Source: Elusimicrobiota bacterium (GTDB lineage: Bacteria; Elusimicrobiota; Elusimicrobia; UBA1565). From it: 64,000 nt of DNA. The notes below the pieces were generated by a model. That model saw nothing but the letters and a program-made list of their open reading frames with translations, was not told the origin of the DNA and ran no database searches. Both the position numbers and the translations under genes were made by a program. The stretch covers positions 62,001 to 126,000 of the forward strand of contig JACPXC010000046.1 in NCBI GenBank assembly GCA_016196755.1, written 5' to 3'. Shown here piece after piece: positions 1 to 7,310 of this stretch (within the stretch, counting starts at the first letter, position 1; each line of letters starts with the position of its first letter).

Positions 1-89
1 TCCTTGAAGACCACGGCCCGGTCGTCCTCGTACACCATCTGGGTCTGCACGGCGCCTTCGGAGATGTCGCAGAATATGCAGGCTGACAC
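1..89 (-). CDS. HIT-family (histidine triad) protein, N-terminal part
   Basis: The first 29 codons, from a GTG at 89-87, are visible before the gene runs off the left edge. They read as a typical HIT/HinT N-terminus: CIFCDI with a CxxC pair at residues 4 and 7, then an acidic segment ending AVVFKD. HIT proteins hydrolyse purine nucleoside phosphoramidates or related nucleotides. The catalytic HxHxH motif would lie outside the window. A strong promoter lies so close upstream that the mRNA would begin at or next to the GTG, and no Shine-Dalgarno is present. Family assignment is firm; the exact subfamily cannot be decided from this piece. Confidence 0.8.
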   Translation of the reverse strand, partial: MSACIFCDISEGAVQTQMVYEDDRAVVFK

Positions 90-97
90 GAAGGGGG

Positions 98-126
98 ATT
101 ATAGCCTTTCCTTAATTGCGAGGCAA
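98..126 (-). promoter_or_regulatory. Promoter of the HIT gene
   Basis: On the minus strand TTGCCT (126-121), a 17-nt spacer and a perfect TATAAT (103-98) form a good vegetative promoter. Only 8 nt separate the -10 box from the GTG at 89, so transcription should start at or within about 2 nt of the start codon. Confidence 0.7.
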
Positions 127-131
127 CAGGC

Positions 132-151
132 GACTGTCCCCGTGGACAGTC
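132..151 (-). terminator. 8-bp perfect hairpin between mtaB and the HIT promoter
   Basis: GACTGTCC (132-139), loop CCGT, GGACAGTC (144-151). It lies 6 nt past the mtaB stop codon and 5 nt before the HIT -35 box. There is no T-tract, so it is either a weak terminator for mtaB or an operator for the HIT gene. The inverted repeat itself is certain; the role is open. Confidence 0.4.
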
Positions 152-157
152 CTCGAA

Positions 158-1405
158 TTATATCGGAATCGCCAGACCTAATGGACCTTCGGATCCGATC
201 AGCCGGGCGGAAACCAGGCCTCGCCCGGGGTCGGCATCGGCGAACCTCACCCGCAGGAAGTGCTCCGTGAGGCCCTCGGCGCCCCGGCCGCGCGTCTCAA
301 GCATGACCTTTCGCGCGGCCCCCTCGTGAGCCCTGGCGAACCTCAACCGCAGAGCCGCGTCGAGGACCCGAAACTCCTCGGCGCGGGCCAGCACGACGGC
401 CTCGGGCAGCTTGTCCTTGCTCTCGGCGGCCGGCGTCCCGGCCCGCGACGAGAAGCGGAATACGTGGAGGCCGGAGAATGCGATTTCCTCGACGAAGGCG
501 CGACTTTCGGCGTGCTCGGCCTCGGTCTCGCCGGGGAAGCCCGTCATCAGGTCCGTGAACAGCCCCGCCTCGGGGAACCTCCGGCGCATGGCCTCTACGC
601 GCCGCCGATAGAAACCGGGCGTGTACCATCTGTTCATGCGCCGCAGGACGTTGTCCGAGCCGCTCTGGAGGGGCAGATGGAACGAGGGACAGAACTTGGG
701 GCCCGCAGCCTCGGCGGCGTCGAGGAAGCGCTCCGTGACGTCGGTGATCTCGAACGATGATAGGCGGAGACGGAAGTCGCCGGGCAAGGCGCGGAGTTCC
801 TCGAACAACGCGACGAAATCCGTCCTCTTTTCGGCCTCATCGTGGAGATAGCGCCCCAACCGGATGCCGCAGAGGACCAGTTCCTGGTACCCGCGCGCGA
901 TGAGGCCGCGAGCCTCGGCAAGGATCTCCGCGACAGGTTTGGAGGCAAGCTCCGGACGCACCGACGGGATGATGCAGTACGTGCAGGACATGTCGCAGCC
1001 GTCCTGCACCTTGAGGAACGCCCGGGTCTTCCCCCCGAAGGCGCGGAAGGCCGCCTCGTCCGGAACGGGGCGGCAGCCCAGCAAGGCCGGGATCGAGTCC
1101 TTCTTGTCGTTGCCGACGACCATCGCCGCGGGGGCGGCTTCCTGGACAGCCTTGGGGTCGCGCGTGGCGAGACAGCCCGTGACGACGAGCCGGGCGGCCG
1201 GGTTGCGGCGCGCGATGCGGCGCACGAGGCGCAGAGCGTCCCCGTCTCCCTCCCCGGTCACCGTGCAGGTGTTGACCACGCAGAGGTCGGCCTCCTCGAA
1301 GTCGGCCACCGCCGTAGAGACGCCGTCGGCCAGCAGCTTCTCCTTGACGGCCTCCGTCTCGGCCTGGTTGACGCGGCAGCCGAAGGTCTTGAAGTAGTAC
1401 TTGAT
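158..1405 (-). CDS. mtaB: tRNA t(6)A37 methylthiotransferase MtaB
   Basis: Radical-SAM enzyme that methylthiolates t6A at position 37 of ANN-decoding tRNAs. Visible: the UPF0004 domain with three cluster cysteines (FGC at residue 10, then CVVNTC), the radical-SAM motif CDMSCTYC, and a C-terminal TRAM-like region. The first ATG/GTG/TTG codon in frame is a GTG at 1309, which would delete the conserved TFGCRVN segment and its cysteine. The open frame continues upstream to a stop codon without any normal start. Aligned with the family, the initiator falls on ATC at 1405-1403, 7 nt after a GGGAGA ribosome-binding site. Full length would be 415 aa, normal for MtaB. Function is clear; use of an AUC start is inferred. 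Confidence 0.9.
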   Translation of the reverse strand: MKYYFKTFGCRVNQAETEAVKEKLLADGVSTAVADFEEADLCVVNTCTVTGEGDGDALRLVRRIARRNPAARLVVTGCLATRDPKAVQEAAPAAMVVGNDKKDSIPALLGCRPVPDEAAFRAFGGKTRAFLKVQDGCDMSCTYCIIPSVRPELASKPVAEILAEARGLIARGYQELVLCGIRLGRYLHDEAEKRTDFVALFEELRALPGDFRLRLSSFEITDVTERFLDAAEAAGPKFCPSFHLPLQSGSDNVLRRMNRWYTPGFYRRRVEAMRRRFPEAGLFTDLMTGFPGETEAEHAESRAFVEEIAFSGLHVFRFSSRAGTPAAESKDKLPEAVVLARAEEFRVLDAALRLRFARAHEGAARKVMLETRGRGAEGLTEHFLRVRFADADPGRGLVSARLIGSEGPLGLAIPI

Positions 1406-1428
1406 GGGGGGTCTCCCGAGGCCCTCCG

Positions 1429-1434
1429 ATTATA
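1429..1434 (-). promoter_or_regulatory. -10 box upstream of mtaB
   Basis: Perfect TATAAT on the minus strand, 23 nt before the inferred ATC start. No convincing -35 hexamer (TCTGAA at 17-nt spacing). The leader would contain GGAGGG and GGGAGA. Confidence 0.45.
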
Positions 1435-1489
1435 CCGCTTCACCCCTCCCCTTCAGATGGGTATCCGCATGCTGCCGGCCCCTTCCGAT

Positions 1490-2350
1490 CTAAGCCTTCT
1501 TCTGCGCCCGTCCCGCGAACCAGTCCTTGAGGCTTTCCGAAACCGACATGTCGAGGCACGGGACCGACAATACGGGGACCGGACAGGCGCGGAGCACCTG
1601 CTCGGCCGTCGTGCCGACCGTGGCGTTCTCGATGGGACCCTTGCCGTGCGCCGACAGGACGACCAGGTCGTGCCGCCGCGCTTCGGCGAGGATCTCCTCG
1701 ACGGGGATGCCCGCGCGGGTCACGGCCCTCGGCCGGCAGGCTTCCCGCGCCCAGGCCGGGAGGAGGTCCCGATTGAAGAGACCTCGGGGCCCGCGGCCCA
1801 CAGCGTCGCAGGCGACATGGAGCGCCGTCAAGGTCGCGCCCAGCGAGGCGGCCACCCCGGCCGCATAGGCCAAGGCCAGCTCGGAGTAGCCGGTGAAGTT
1901 TATGGGGGCCAGGATGGAACGGATCGGGCGCGAGTCGTCCCGCACGGTCAGGACCGGGATCGGGGAGCGGCGCACGACGGTCTCGGCCACCGAGCCCGTG
2001 AGGAGGCGGCTGAGGCCCGTGCGCCCATGGGTGGACATCACGACGAGGTCCGGCCCCTGGCCGGCCAGCTCCAGGATGGTCCGCGCCGGGTCGCCTTCGC
2101 AGATCAGGACCTCGGCTCCCTTCCCGAGCTTGGCGCGGATAGCCGCCGCCAGCCTGGCGCGATGCTCTTTTCCGTACAAACCGGACCAATAATACGGCGC
2201 AAGTTCCAGCGGGGAGCCGTATTCCACGCATACACCCTCTAAGACGGCGCCGAAGCGCTCCGCCATCGCGAAGGCCGACGGAAAGGCCTTAAAGGACGCC
2301 TCGGAGAGGTCCGTCGGGACCAGGATCTTCTTGGGTGGAAACCTCAGCAT
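1490..2350 (-). CDS. Universal stress protein, two tandem Usp domains
   Basis: 286 aa with two UspA domains, about residues 5-137 and 143-270. Domain 1 keeps most of the nucleotide-binding signature (STHGRTGLSRLLTGS) although the first glycine of the G-2x-G-9x-G(S/T) motif is serine. Domain 2 is more divergent (SAHGKGP then GTT). It starts 12 nt after the cytidylate-kinase-like gene with GGGAGG as ribosome-binding site, so the two form an operon. A second Usp gene of the same length and start sequence (MLRFPP) lies at 3674-4534 beyond the shared operator. Such double-Usp proteins act in the cytoplasm in stress or energy-limitation responses; the specific role here is unknown. Confidence 0.9.
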   Translation of the reverse strand: MLRFPPKKILVPTDLSEASFKAFPSAFAMAERFGAVLEGVCVEYGSPLELAPYYWSGLYGKEHRARLAAAIRAKLGKGAEVLICEGDPARTILELAGQGPDLVVMSTHGRTGLSRLLTGSVAETVVRRSPIPVLTVRDDSRPIRSILAPINFTGYSELALAYAAGVAASLGATLTALHVACDAVGRGPRGLFNRDLLPAWAREACRPRAVTRAGIPVEEILAEARRHDLVVLSAHGKGPIENATVGTTAEQVLRACPVPVLSVPCLDMSVSESLKDWFAGRAQKKA

Positions 2351-2362
2351 ATGACCTCCCGC

Positions 2363-3067
2363 TCACACCGCGGTCACTGCGCGGTCCGCGACCAGGCGCA
2401 GGACGCAGCGCGCCACCGATTCGACCGGCACCATGTCCGTGTTCCACGTCGCGTCGTAGAGCATCGGATCTTCGATGTCTTTGTGGAAATACTCGCGGAC
2501 CAATGCCTCCCGGGATTTGTCGAGCGCATCGAGCCGGCGTTCCGCGTCGCGCTTGGAGACGCCGAGCCGCCCGCTCAGGCGCAGGATGCGCGATTCACGA
2601 GAGGCCACCAGCCGAATATGGATCCCCGTCGGCAGGTCGCGCGTAAAGCAGGCCGCCGCCCTCCCCACGATGACGGCCTTGCCCACCGTCGCCAGGGTAC
2701 GGATGGTCCTGAACATATGGTGGTAGACCTTGAGCTGGGGGCTAAGGCCCGCCATGAATTGAGTGACGGAGTCCTCCACGCTCCCTCGAAAGCGCTCGTC
2801 GAGGATGGCGTCGCGGATGACCCGCAGTCCCGCGTCCGAGGCCACCTTGTCGCAGAGCGCCTGGTCGAAGGCCTCCCAGCCGTGGTATAGCTCCCGCCCG
2901 GGTTCCTGGGCCAACTCGCGCAGGAACGCCTCGGCGAAGGCGTGCCCGCCGGCGCCCGCCTGGCGGGATACCGTCACGAAAGGGACGGGCAAGACGCTCT
3001 CGGCCTTGGGGCGGCGCTCGAACGCCGCAGTGAGGACGTACTTCTTCACCGCGTCCGATTTCTCCAT
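2363..3067 (-). CDS. Cytidylate-kinase-like family protein
   Basis: About 234 aa. Near residue 35 it has the P-loop variant VTVSRQAGAGGH seen in the cytidylate-kinase-like (AAA_26) family, followed by helical segments and VIVGRAAACF and IHIRLVASRESR, typical of the family. True substrates of this family are mostly unknown, and a house-keeping Cmk is usually encoded separately. I chose the ATG at 3067 (MEKSDAVKKYV); ATGs at 3079, 3091 and 3115 are possible, but they lie in or beside the operator. It is the first gene of an operon with the Usp gene downstream and is divergent from 3148-3648. Confidence 0.8.
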   Translation of the reverse strand: MEKSDAVKKYVLTAAFERRPKAESVLPVPFVTVSRQAGAGGHAFAEAFLRELAQEPGRELYHGWEAFDQALCDKVASDAGLRVIRDAILDERFRGSVEDSVTQFMAGLSPQLKVYHHMFRTIRTLATVGKAVIVGRAAACFTRDLPTGIHIRLVASRESRILRLSGRLGVSKRDAERRLDALDKSREALVREYFHKDIEDPMLYDATWNTDMVPVESVARCVLRLVADRAVTAV

Positions 3068-3095
3068 AAAACCCCCCATTGCCGCCGCTTGCATC

Positions 3096-3135
3096 TTACG
3101 CAACGAACCCACCATAGGGCAGGGACGTTGCGTAA
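3096..3135. promoter_or_regulatory. Inverted operator pair in a divergent intergenic region
   Basis: TTACGCAAC at 3096-3104 and GTTGCGTAA at 3127-3135 are a perfect 9-bp inverted repeat with 22 nt between. Each half is itself nearly palindromic (TTACGCAA / TTGCGTAA) and their centres are 31 bp apart, close to three helical turns. It lies between the two divergent units that each carry a Usp gene, so a shared regulator is likely. Confidence 0.6.
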
Positions 3136-3147
3136 CAGATTTTTGGC

Positions 3148-3648
3148 ATGCAGACGGCTCTAAAGCCCTCGCCGCTGGCTCCGCAAACGACCCGCTCCTG
3201 GTCGCTAACGCGCTTCCTTGGCCTGTCCGTGGTCCTCGGCGCCGTCGGCCTGGGCATGGAGTACCGTTACGCCGGGACGCTCCTGCTGACCCCCTCCTAC
3301 CGCTGGACGACCAGCGAGGTCCCCGGGATGCGGCTGGCCGGACCCGACGGCTATTCCCTGGATTTCCACGGCACCCAGCTCGACTGGCGCATCCTGAGCC
3401 GGGATTCCGACGTAAGCGGGCCCGATTTCGTCCTCTTGGGCTACCCCTCGTTGAAACTGACCGTCTCGCGGCAGGCCGAGCCGGGCCCCGAGTTCGACGA
3501 GTCCGTAGGGGCCTTCCCGCTCGGCGACGGCTTCGTGGTCCTCAGCTTCGAGCGCTACCAATCCCCGGACGGCCGTATGGCGGAAGAGGTGGTCATCCTC
3601 AACGATATCCGCAAGGTCGCCGCGTCCTTCCTCGCGGAGGAAAGATGA
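3148..3648 (+). CDS. Uncharacterised membrane-anchored protein
   Basis: 166 aa of no family I recognise. One hydrophobic segment at about residues 21-38 (TRFLGLSVVLGAVGLGM) could be a signal anchor, with the rest outside the cytoplasm. The C-terminal part alternates hydrophobic and polar residues as in a small beta-sheet domain, with an FVVLSFERYQ strand near the end. It precedes the second Usp gene by 25 nt and probably shares its transcript. Start ATG lies 12 nt after the operator. Confidence 0.6.
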   Translation: MQTALKPSPLAPQTTRSWSLTRFLGLSVVLGAVGLGMEYRYAGTLLLTPSYRWTTSEVPGMRLAGPDGYSLDFHGTQLDWRILSRDSDVSGPDFVLLGYPSLKLTVSRQAEPGPEFDESVGAFPLGDGFVVLSFERYQSPDGRMAEEVVILNDIRKVAASFLAEER

Positions 3649-3673
3649 GAGGGACTTTGCGGGGAGACCAGTC

Positions 3674-4534
3674 ATGCTGAGGTTCCCGCCGAGAATGATC
3701 CTAGCGCCCATCGACCTGTCCGAGCGCTCCTACCAGGGGTTCGTGCAGGCCGCCCGCCTCGCCAAGCGCTTCCATGCGCGCCTCGAGGCCGTCTATGTCC
3801 TGCCGTTCCCCCCCGAGGACGCCTCGCCGTTCGGCGGCTCGCTCCAGGAGGCCGAGCGACGCGAACGCGCGCTGCGCTCGATTCGGGCTCGGATCGGGCC
3901 CATGCCGCTGGTCCATTTCCTCGAGGGGAATCCGGCCGCCGCGATCCTGACGCTGGCCCGCGAGCTCATGCCCGACCTCATCGTGATGGGGACGCACGAC
4001 CGCTCCGGTGCTCGGCGCCTGCTCATGGGCTCGGTCACCGAGGCGGTCATACGCCGCTCGCCCGTTCCCGTCCTCGCGGTCCGCGGGGAGCCTCAGCCGA
4101 TCCGCTCCGTCCTGGCGCCCGTCAAGTTCACCGCCTATTCGGATCTGGGGCTGGTCTACGCCGCGGCCGTCGCCGTGGGGCTCGACGCCCAGCTCACCGC
4201 CCTGCACGTGGCCGAGCCGAAGGAGGGACTGGCGGCGGAGGCGATCCTCTTCGCCATGGTCGGACGCCTGCCGGCCTGGGCGCGCGAGGCTACCGTGACC
4301 CGGCTGGCGGCCCGAAAAGGGAAGGCGGTCGAGGCCATCGCCAGGCTCTCCCGGGACCACGACCTCGTCGTCCTCGTGGAGCACTCGGCGGGTCCGACGC
4401 ATGAGCTCTTGCGCGGCACCACCCTGGAAAGGGTCCTGCACTCCTGTAGAAGCCCGGTCCTGGCCGTGCCCTATCGCCGCGGACCGACCCGCGCGTTAAA
4501 GGGCCGGAAAGCGACGGCGCGTAAGCCCGCTTGA
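3674..4534 (+). CDS. Universal stress protein, two tandem Usp domains
   Basis: 286 aa, paralogue of the gene at 1490-2350, with the same MLRFPP start and the same two-domain plan. Domain 1 has MGTHDRSGARRLLMGS: the second glycine of the ATP-binding signature is Asp. Domain 2 has EHSAGPTHELLRGTT. Ribosome-binding site GGGGAG lies 8 nt before the ATG. The changes in both nucleotide signatures make ATP binding uncertain. Cotranscribed with the membrane protein before it. Confidence 0.9.
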   Translation: MLRFPPRMILAPIDLSERSYQGFVQAARLAKRFHARLEAVYVLPFPPEDASPFGGSLQEAERRERALRSIRARIGPMPLVHFLEGNPAAAILTLARELMPDLIVMGTHDRSGARRLLMGSVTEAVIRRSPVPVLAVRGEPQPIRSVLAPVKFTAYSDLGLVYAAAVAVGLDAQLTALHVAEPKEGLAAEAILFAMVGRLPAWAREATVTRLAARKGKAVEAIARLSRDHDLVVLVEHSAGPTHELLRGTTLERVLHSCRSPVLAVPYRRGPTRALKGRKATARKPA

Positions 4535-4551
4535 TAATACACTCACTACAA

Positions 4552-4605
4552 CTTGCTACAGCGGAAGAACGGGCCGTGCCGTCGATCTTGCTAACAAGCT
4601 TGCTA
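4552..4605. repeat. Three direct CTTGCTA repeats
   Basis: CTTGCTA occurs at 4552-4558, 4587-4593 and 4599-4605, just beyond the stop codon of the AlbA-type gene. A fourth, inverted copy (TAGCAAG, 6386-6392) overlaps that gene's -35 box. They could be regulator sites or the edges of an inserted segment. Confidence 0.45.
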
Positions 4606-4612
4606 GGTACTC

Positions 4613-6337
4613 TCAAGCTTTCGGCTTCTCCGGCTTCCATACCCGATAGGACTGCTTCGGGCTATTCCTATTTTTCTCCGTGCCGACGATAGCCTCCATC
4701 TTGAGGAGCTCACGGACGATCAATCTCGCATAGGGCAGAGAGAGGTTGCATCCTGCGACAATCTGCTTGATGTTCACAGTTCCATGCTTCTGGATAAAGC
4801 CGAACGCTAGGCGATGTCTTGCCTTCCATTCGGCCATTCTCGGCGGCAGAGTAATTTCGATGAACGCCGGCGATAGCTCGTAAACGGCCCAGCGCCGCGA
4901 CCCAAGCTGGTTGATCAACCCCAGTTCACGAAGCCCAGCAAGATCGGCAGTCGCAGTTCGAGAATCGCATTGATTAAGCCGCGTGTAGTCAAGGTTCCGG
5001 ATGGTCTGGTGCTTTCGGAGCAGAGCCAAGGCCAGCCTCTGGCCGTCGTTTAGCGGGAAGCTCGCGAACTGGTTGAGCCAGACTACAGTCGTATCGTCAA
5101 GGAGTGATTCATTCGAGAAGGTCGCCCTGAAATAAGTTCTGCCGTCCTCGAACTCAGGAGGCGGGAGGTGAGCCTTCGCAAGTTGGGCGCTGACCGTCCG
5201 AATACCCGACCCACGACTCTCAGCCAGGCCGATCTCTTCGAGCAGTCGCATCAGATGGACGTTCCTTGAAGCCTGAACGCCCGCTTCGCCCAGCGTCTCT
5301 TCGGTGACGGGGCCGAAGAGACCGCCCGGGCTCTGGACGACCAAGCCGTCGGAGAACATCTTCACCTGAACCTGGCTGCCCAGCGCGCCCGGGCCATAAT
5401 CTCTGTGCCCGACGGCGTTCACCAAGATCTCGCGGATGGCCAATTCAGGATACTCCATGATCTCTTCGGACATGAGTCCCGTCTTGAGCGTCCGGCGCTG
5501 CATATTGCGTCGAATCACCTCGAGCGCGCCTTCGAGCATCTCAGGAATGGTGCCCTCGATCTTCTGATTGTCGATGATCTGCGCGCCATCGCGTGAGCCT
5601 TCTTTGATCGTTCCCGAATACCGCACCACGGTGATGCAGACGTTGGGCATCTCGGCCTGGGGGTACATTCCGAACATCAGCAGACCCGCGAGACTGGGAG
5701 CCGCTCCCGAGCCGTTCGCCACGAGAATCTTATAAGTGTGCGAAAGGGCTTCCGCAGATTGGCTAAGGTGCTTCGCGTGAGGACGCCGCTCTCGTAGCGT
5801 TGAGAAGAACTTTTCCACCCGCTCGTCGTCTATCGAATCAAGACCAACGCGCGGCGAGGGCTGGATATCCTCCTCGGGTTGCCCTCTGGCTGCCAGGTAG
5901 CTTTGGACCTCGTAGTCGGTCATTCCGCGGTCGCTGTCGCCGACCCGGATGAAAGCTCCCGTGGGCAGGCCCTTGGGCCGGTAGAGGCAAGGCTTTTGCT
6001 GTCGCGGGCACTCTGGGACCGATACGACTAAGACTCGTTTTCCCCTTTCGACCTGAAAGGTATCGAACGCAGGCCGAAGCGGCGGCTCCATCTCCGCACA
6101 AACGTTGCCGATGTCGCGCTGGAGGGCATCCAATTGCTTCACGCCCGTCGGCTGAAAGAGGTCGGGGGAGAGCCCAAGGATCAGCGTGCCCCCTCCAGGT
6201 CGGTTTGCCAATGCCGACAGAGATTGCCACAACCGGGTAGGGGTGCCGCCGGCGGCGTCCTTGACCTCAATATCATCCAGTTCCGAGCCTCGCTCCCTAA
6301 GGCTCTTGAGCAATTCGGCGAAATCCACTTTGAGCAT
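4613..6337 (-). CDS. AlbA_2/Schlafen-type ATP-binding regulator (RecG-like)
   Basis: 574 aa. The N-terminal half (about 15-140) matches the Schlafen AlbA_2 putative DNA-binding domain, with SLSALANRPGGGTLILG. The middle (about 280-400) matches the HATPase_c_4 module of the same family, with REILVNAVGHRDY and SRGSGI. The C-terminus has winged-helix segments. Such proteins are usually called transcriptional regulators or RecG-related, and are often accessory. Base composition is visibly lower in GC than its neighbours and it sits alone between convergent and operon ends, consistent with acquisition. Start ATG 6337 lies 25 nt after its own -10 box. Confidence 0.85.
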   Translation of the reverse strand: MLKVDFAELLKSLRERGSELDDIEVKDAAGGTPTRLWQSLSALANRPGGGTLILGLSPDLFQPTGVKQLDALQRDIGNVCAEMEPPLRPAFDTFQVERGKRVLVVSVPECPRQQKPCLYRPKGLPTGAFIRVGDSDRGMTDYEVQSYLAARGQPEEDIQPSPRVGLDSIDDERVEKFFSTLRERRPHAKHLSQSAEALSHTYKILVANGSGAAPSLAGLLMFGMYPQAEMPNVCITVVRYSGTIKEGSRDGAQIIDNQKIEGTIPEMLEGALEVIRRNMQRRTLKTGLMSEEIMEYPELAIREILVNAVGHRDYGPGALGSQVQVKMFSDGLVVQSPGGLFGPVTEETLGEAGVQASRNVHLMRLLEEIGLAESRGSGIRTVSAQLAKAHLPPPEFEDGRTYFRATFSNESLLDDTTVVWLNQFASFPLNDGQRLALALLRKHQTIRNLDYTRLNQCDSRTATADLAGLRELGLINQLGSRRWAVYELSPAFIEITLPPRMAEWKARHRLAFGFIQKHGTVNIKQIVAGCNLSLPYARLIVRELLKMEAIVGTEKNRNSPKQSYRVWKPEKPKA

Positions 6338-6362
6338 TGGGCTCTCGATACTTAATACTTAC

Positions 6363-6391
6363 ATGATAATATACTACTGAGTAATTAGCAA
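6363..6391 (-). promoter_or_regulatory. Promoter of the AlbA-type gene
   Basis: TTGCTA (6391-6386), 17-nt spacer, TATCAT (6368-6363). The leader contains the direct repeat TAAGTAT-TAAGTAT right after the -10 box, a possible operator. Confidence 0.6.
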
Positions 6392-6413
6392 GTACAAATA
6401 CATACGCGTCAGG

Positions 6414-6548
6414 TTAACGCTTGGTGGCAGGACGGCAGGCCGCGCACAGCTCGAGCAGCGCCAGCTTGTTGCAGGTCGTGTCCTCGGGGATCATCACCCG
6501 CTCGAGAGGCACGCCTTCCGCGCCGCAGCCCCGGCAGCGCCCGCTCAC
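6414..6548 (-). CDS. 44-residue zinc-ribbon-like small protein
   Basis: GTG at 6548 overlaps the rsmE stop by GTGA. The product has CxxC pairs at residues 5/8 and 35/38 plus Cys26, separated by a short hydrophobic helix (KLALLELCAAC), a minimal zinc-ribbon layout. The end is basic. It is the last gene of the hrcA operon and therefore likely heat-inducible. I do not recognise a named family. The four-base stop/start overlap and paired cysteines support a real gene. Confidence 0.6.
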   Translation of the reverse strand: MSGRCRGCGAEGVPLERVMIPEDTTCNKLALLELCAACRPATKR

Positions 6549-7309
6549 GCCGCGCCCAGCTCGTAGAACACGACGGTGACCGCGGCCACCGCCGCGGTCT
6601 CGGCGCGCAGGGTGTTGGGCCCCAGGCTGAAGAGCGCCGCGCCCTCGCACTCGGCCAGCTCGATCTCCTCGTCGGAGTAGCCGCCCTCGGGGCCGATGAA
6701 GAGGTGGACCTTGAGTCCGTCGGGGTGCTTGGCGCGCGCCTCGCGCAGGACTTCGCGCAGGCCGGCGTAGGTGGACGCGCCGGCGTGCTTCTCCCAAGCG
6801 ACCAGGCTGACCCCGTCCTTGGCCGCGGCGACGATGGCGTCGCGGTAATGCTGGGGCTGGCGCAGGACCGGGACGTCGGCGCGGCCGCACTGCTTGGCCG
6901 CGGCCTGGAGGATCTTCACCCAGCGCTCCTCCTTGGTCTTGGTCAGCTCGCGGTGCTGGACCACGGTGCGCGGGGTGACGGTCGGGACGATGGCGGTCAC
7001 ACCCAGCTCGGCGGCCTTCTCGATGGCCCACTCCCAGTGCGAGGGCTTGAGCAGGCTGAGGTAGAGCTCGAGCTCTACGGGATAGGAGCGGCGCGGGGCG
7101 TGCTCGCGCGCCGTCACCTCGCCGGTCACCGCCCCGTCGGGGGCGATGGCGCCGATGACGCCGGTGTAGCGCCCGCCGCGGCCGTCGAAGAGCTCGACGG
7201 TGTCGCCGACCTTGCGGCGCAGGACGCGCGTCACGTGAAAGGCCTCGGGCCCCAAGAGCGAGAACTGCCCGCCGTCGATGTCCTCGGGCTTGACCAGAAA
7301 TTGAGGCAT
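6545..7309 (-). CDS. rsmE: 16S rRNA m3U1498 methyltransferase RsmE
   Basis: 254 aa SPOUT methyltransferase that N3-methylates U1498 of 16S rRNA with S-adenosylmethionine. The N-terminal PUA-like domain has HVTRVLRRKVGD. The knotted C-terminal domain has EKAAELGV, IGPEGGYSDEEIE and SLGPNTLRAETA, the standard motifs. Its ATG follows the dnaJ stop by one base, so translation is coupled. The dnaJ-rsmE order is common in bacteria. Confidence 0.93.
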   Translation of the reverse strand: MPQFLVKPEDIDGGQFSLLGPEAFHVTRVLRRKVGDTVELFDGRGGRYTGVIGAIAPDGAVTGEVTAREHAPRRSYPVELELYLSLLKPSHWEWAIEKAAELGVTAIVPTVTPRTVVQHRELTKTKEERWVKILQAAAKQCGRADVPVLRQPQHYRDAIVAAAKDGVSLVAWEKHAGASTYAGLREVLREARAKHPDGLKVHLFIGPEGGYSDEEIELAECEGAALFSLGPNTLRAETAAVAAVTVVFYELGAA

Positions 7310-7310
7310 G

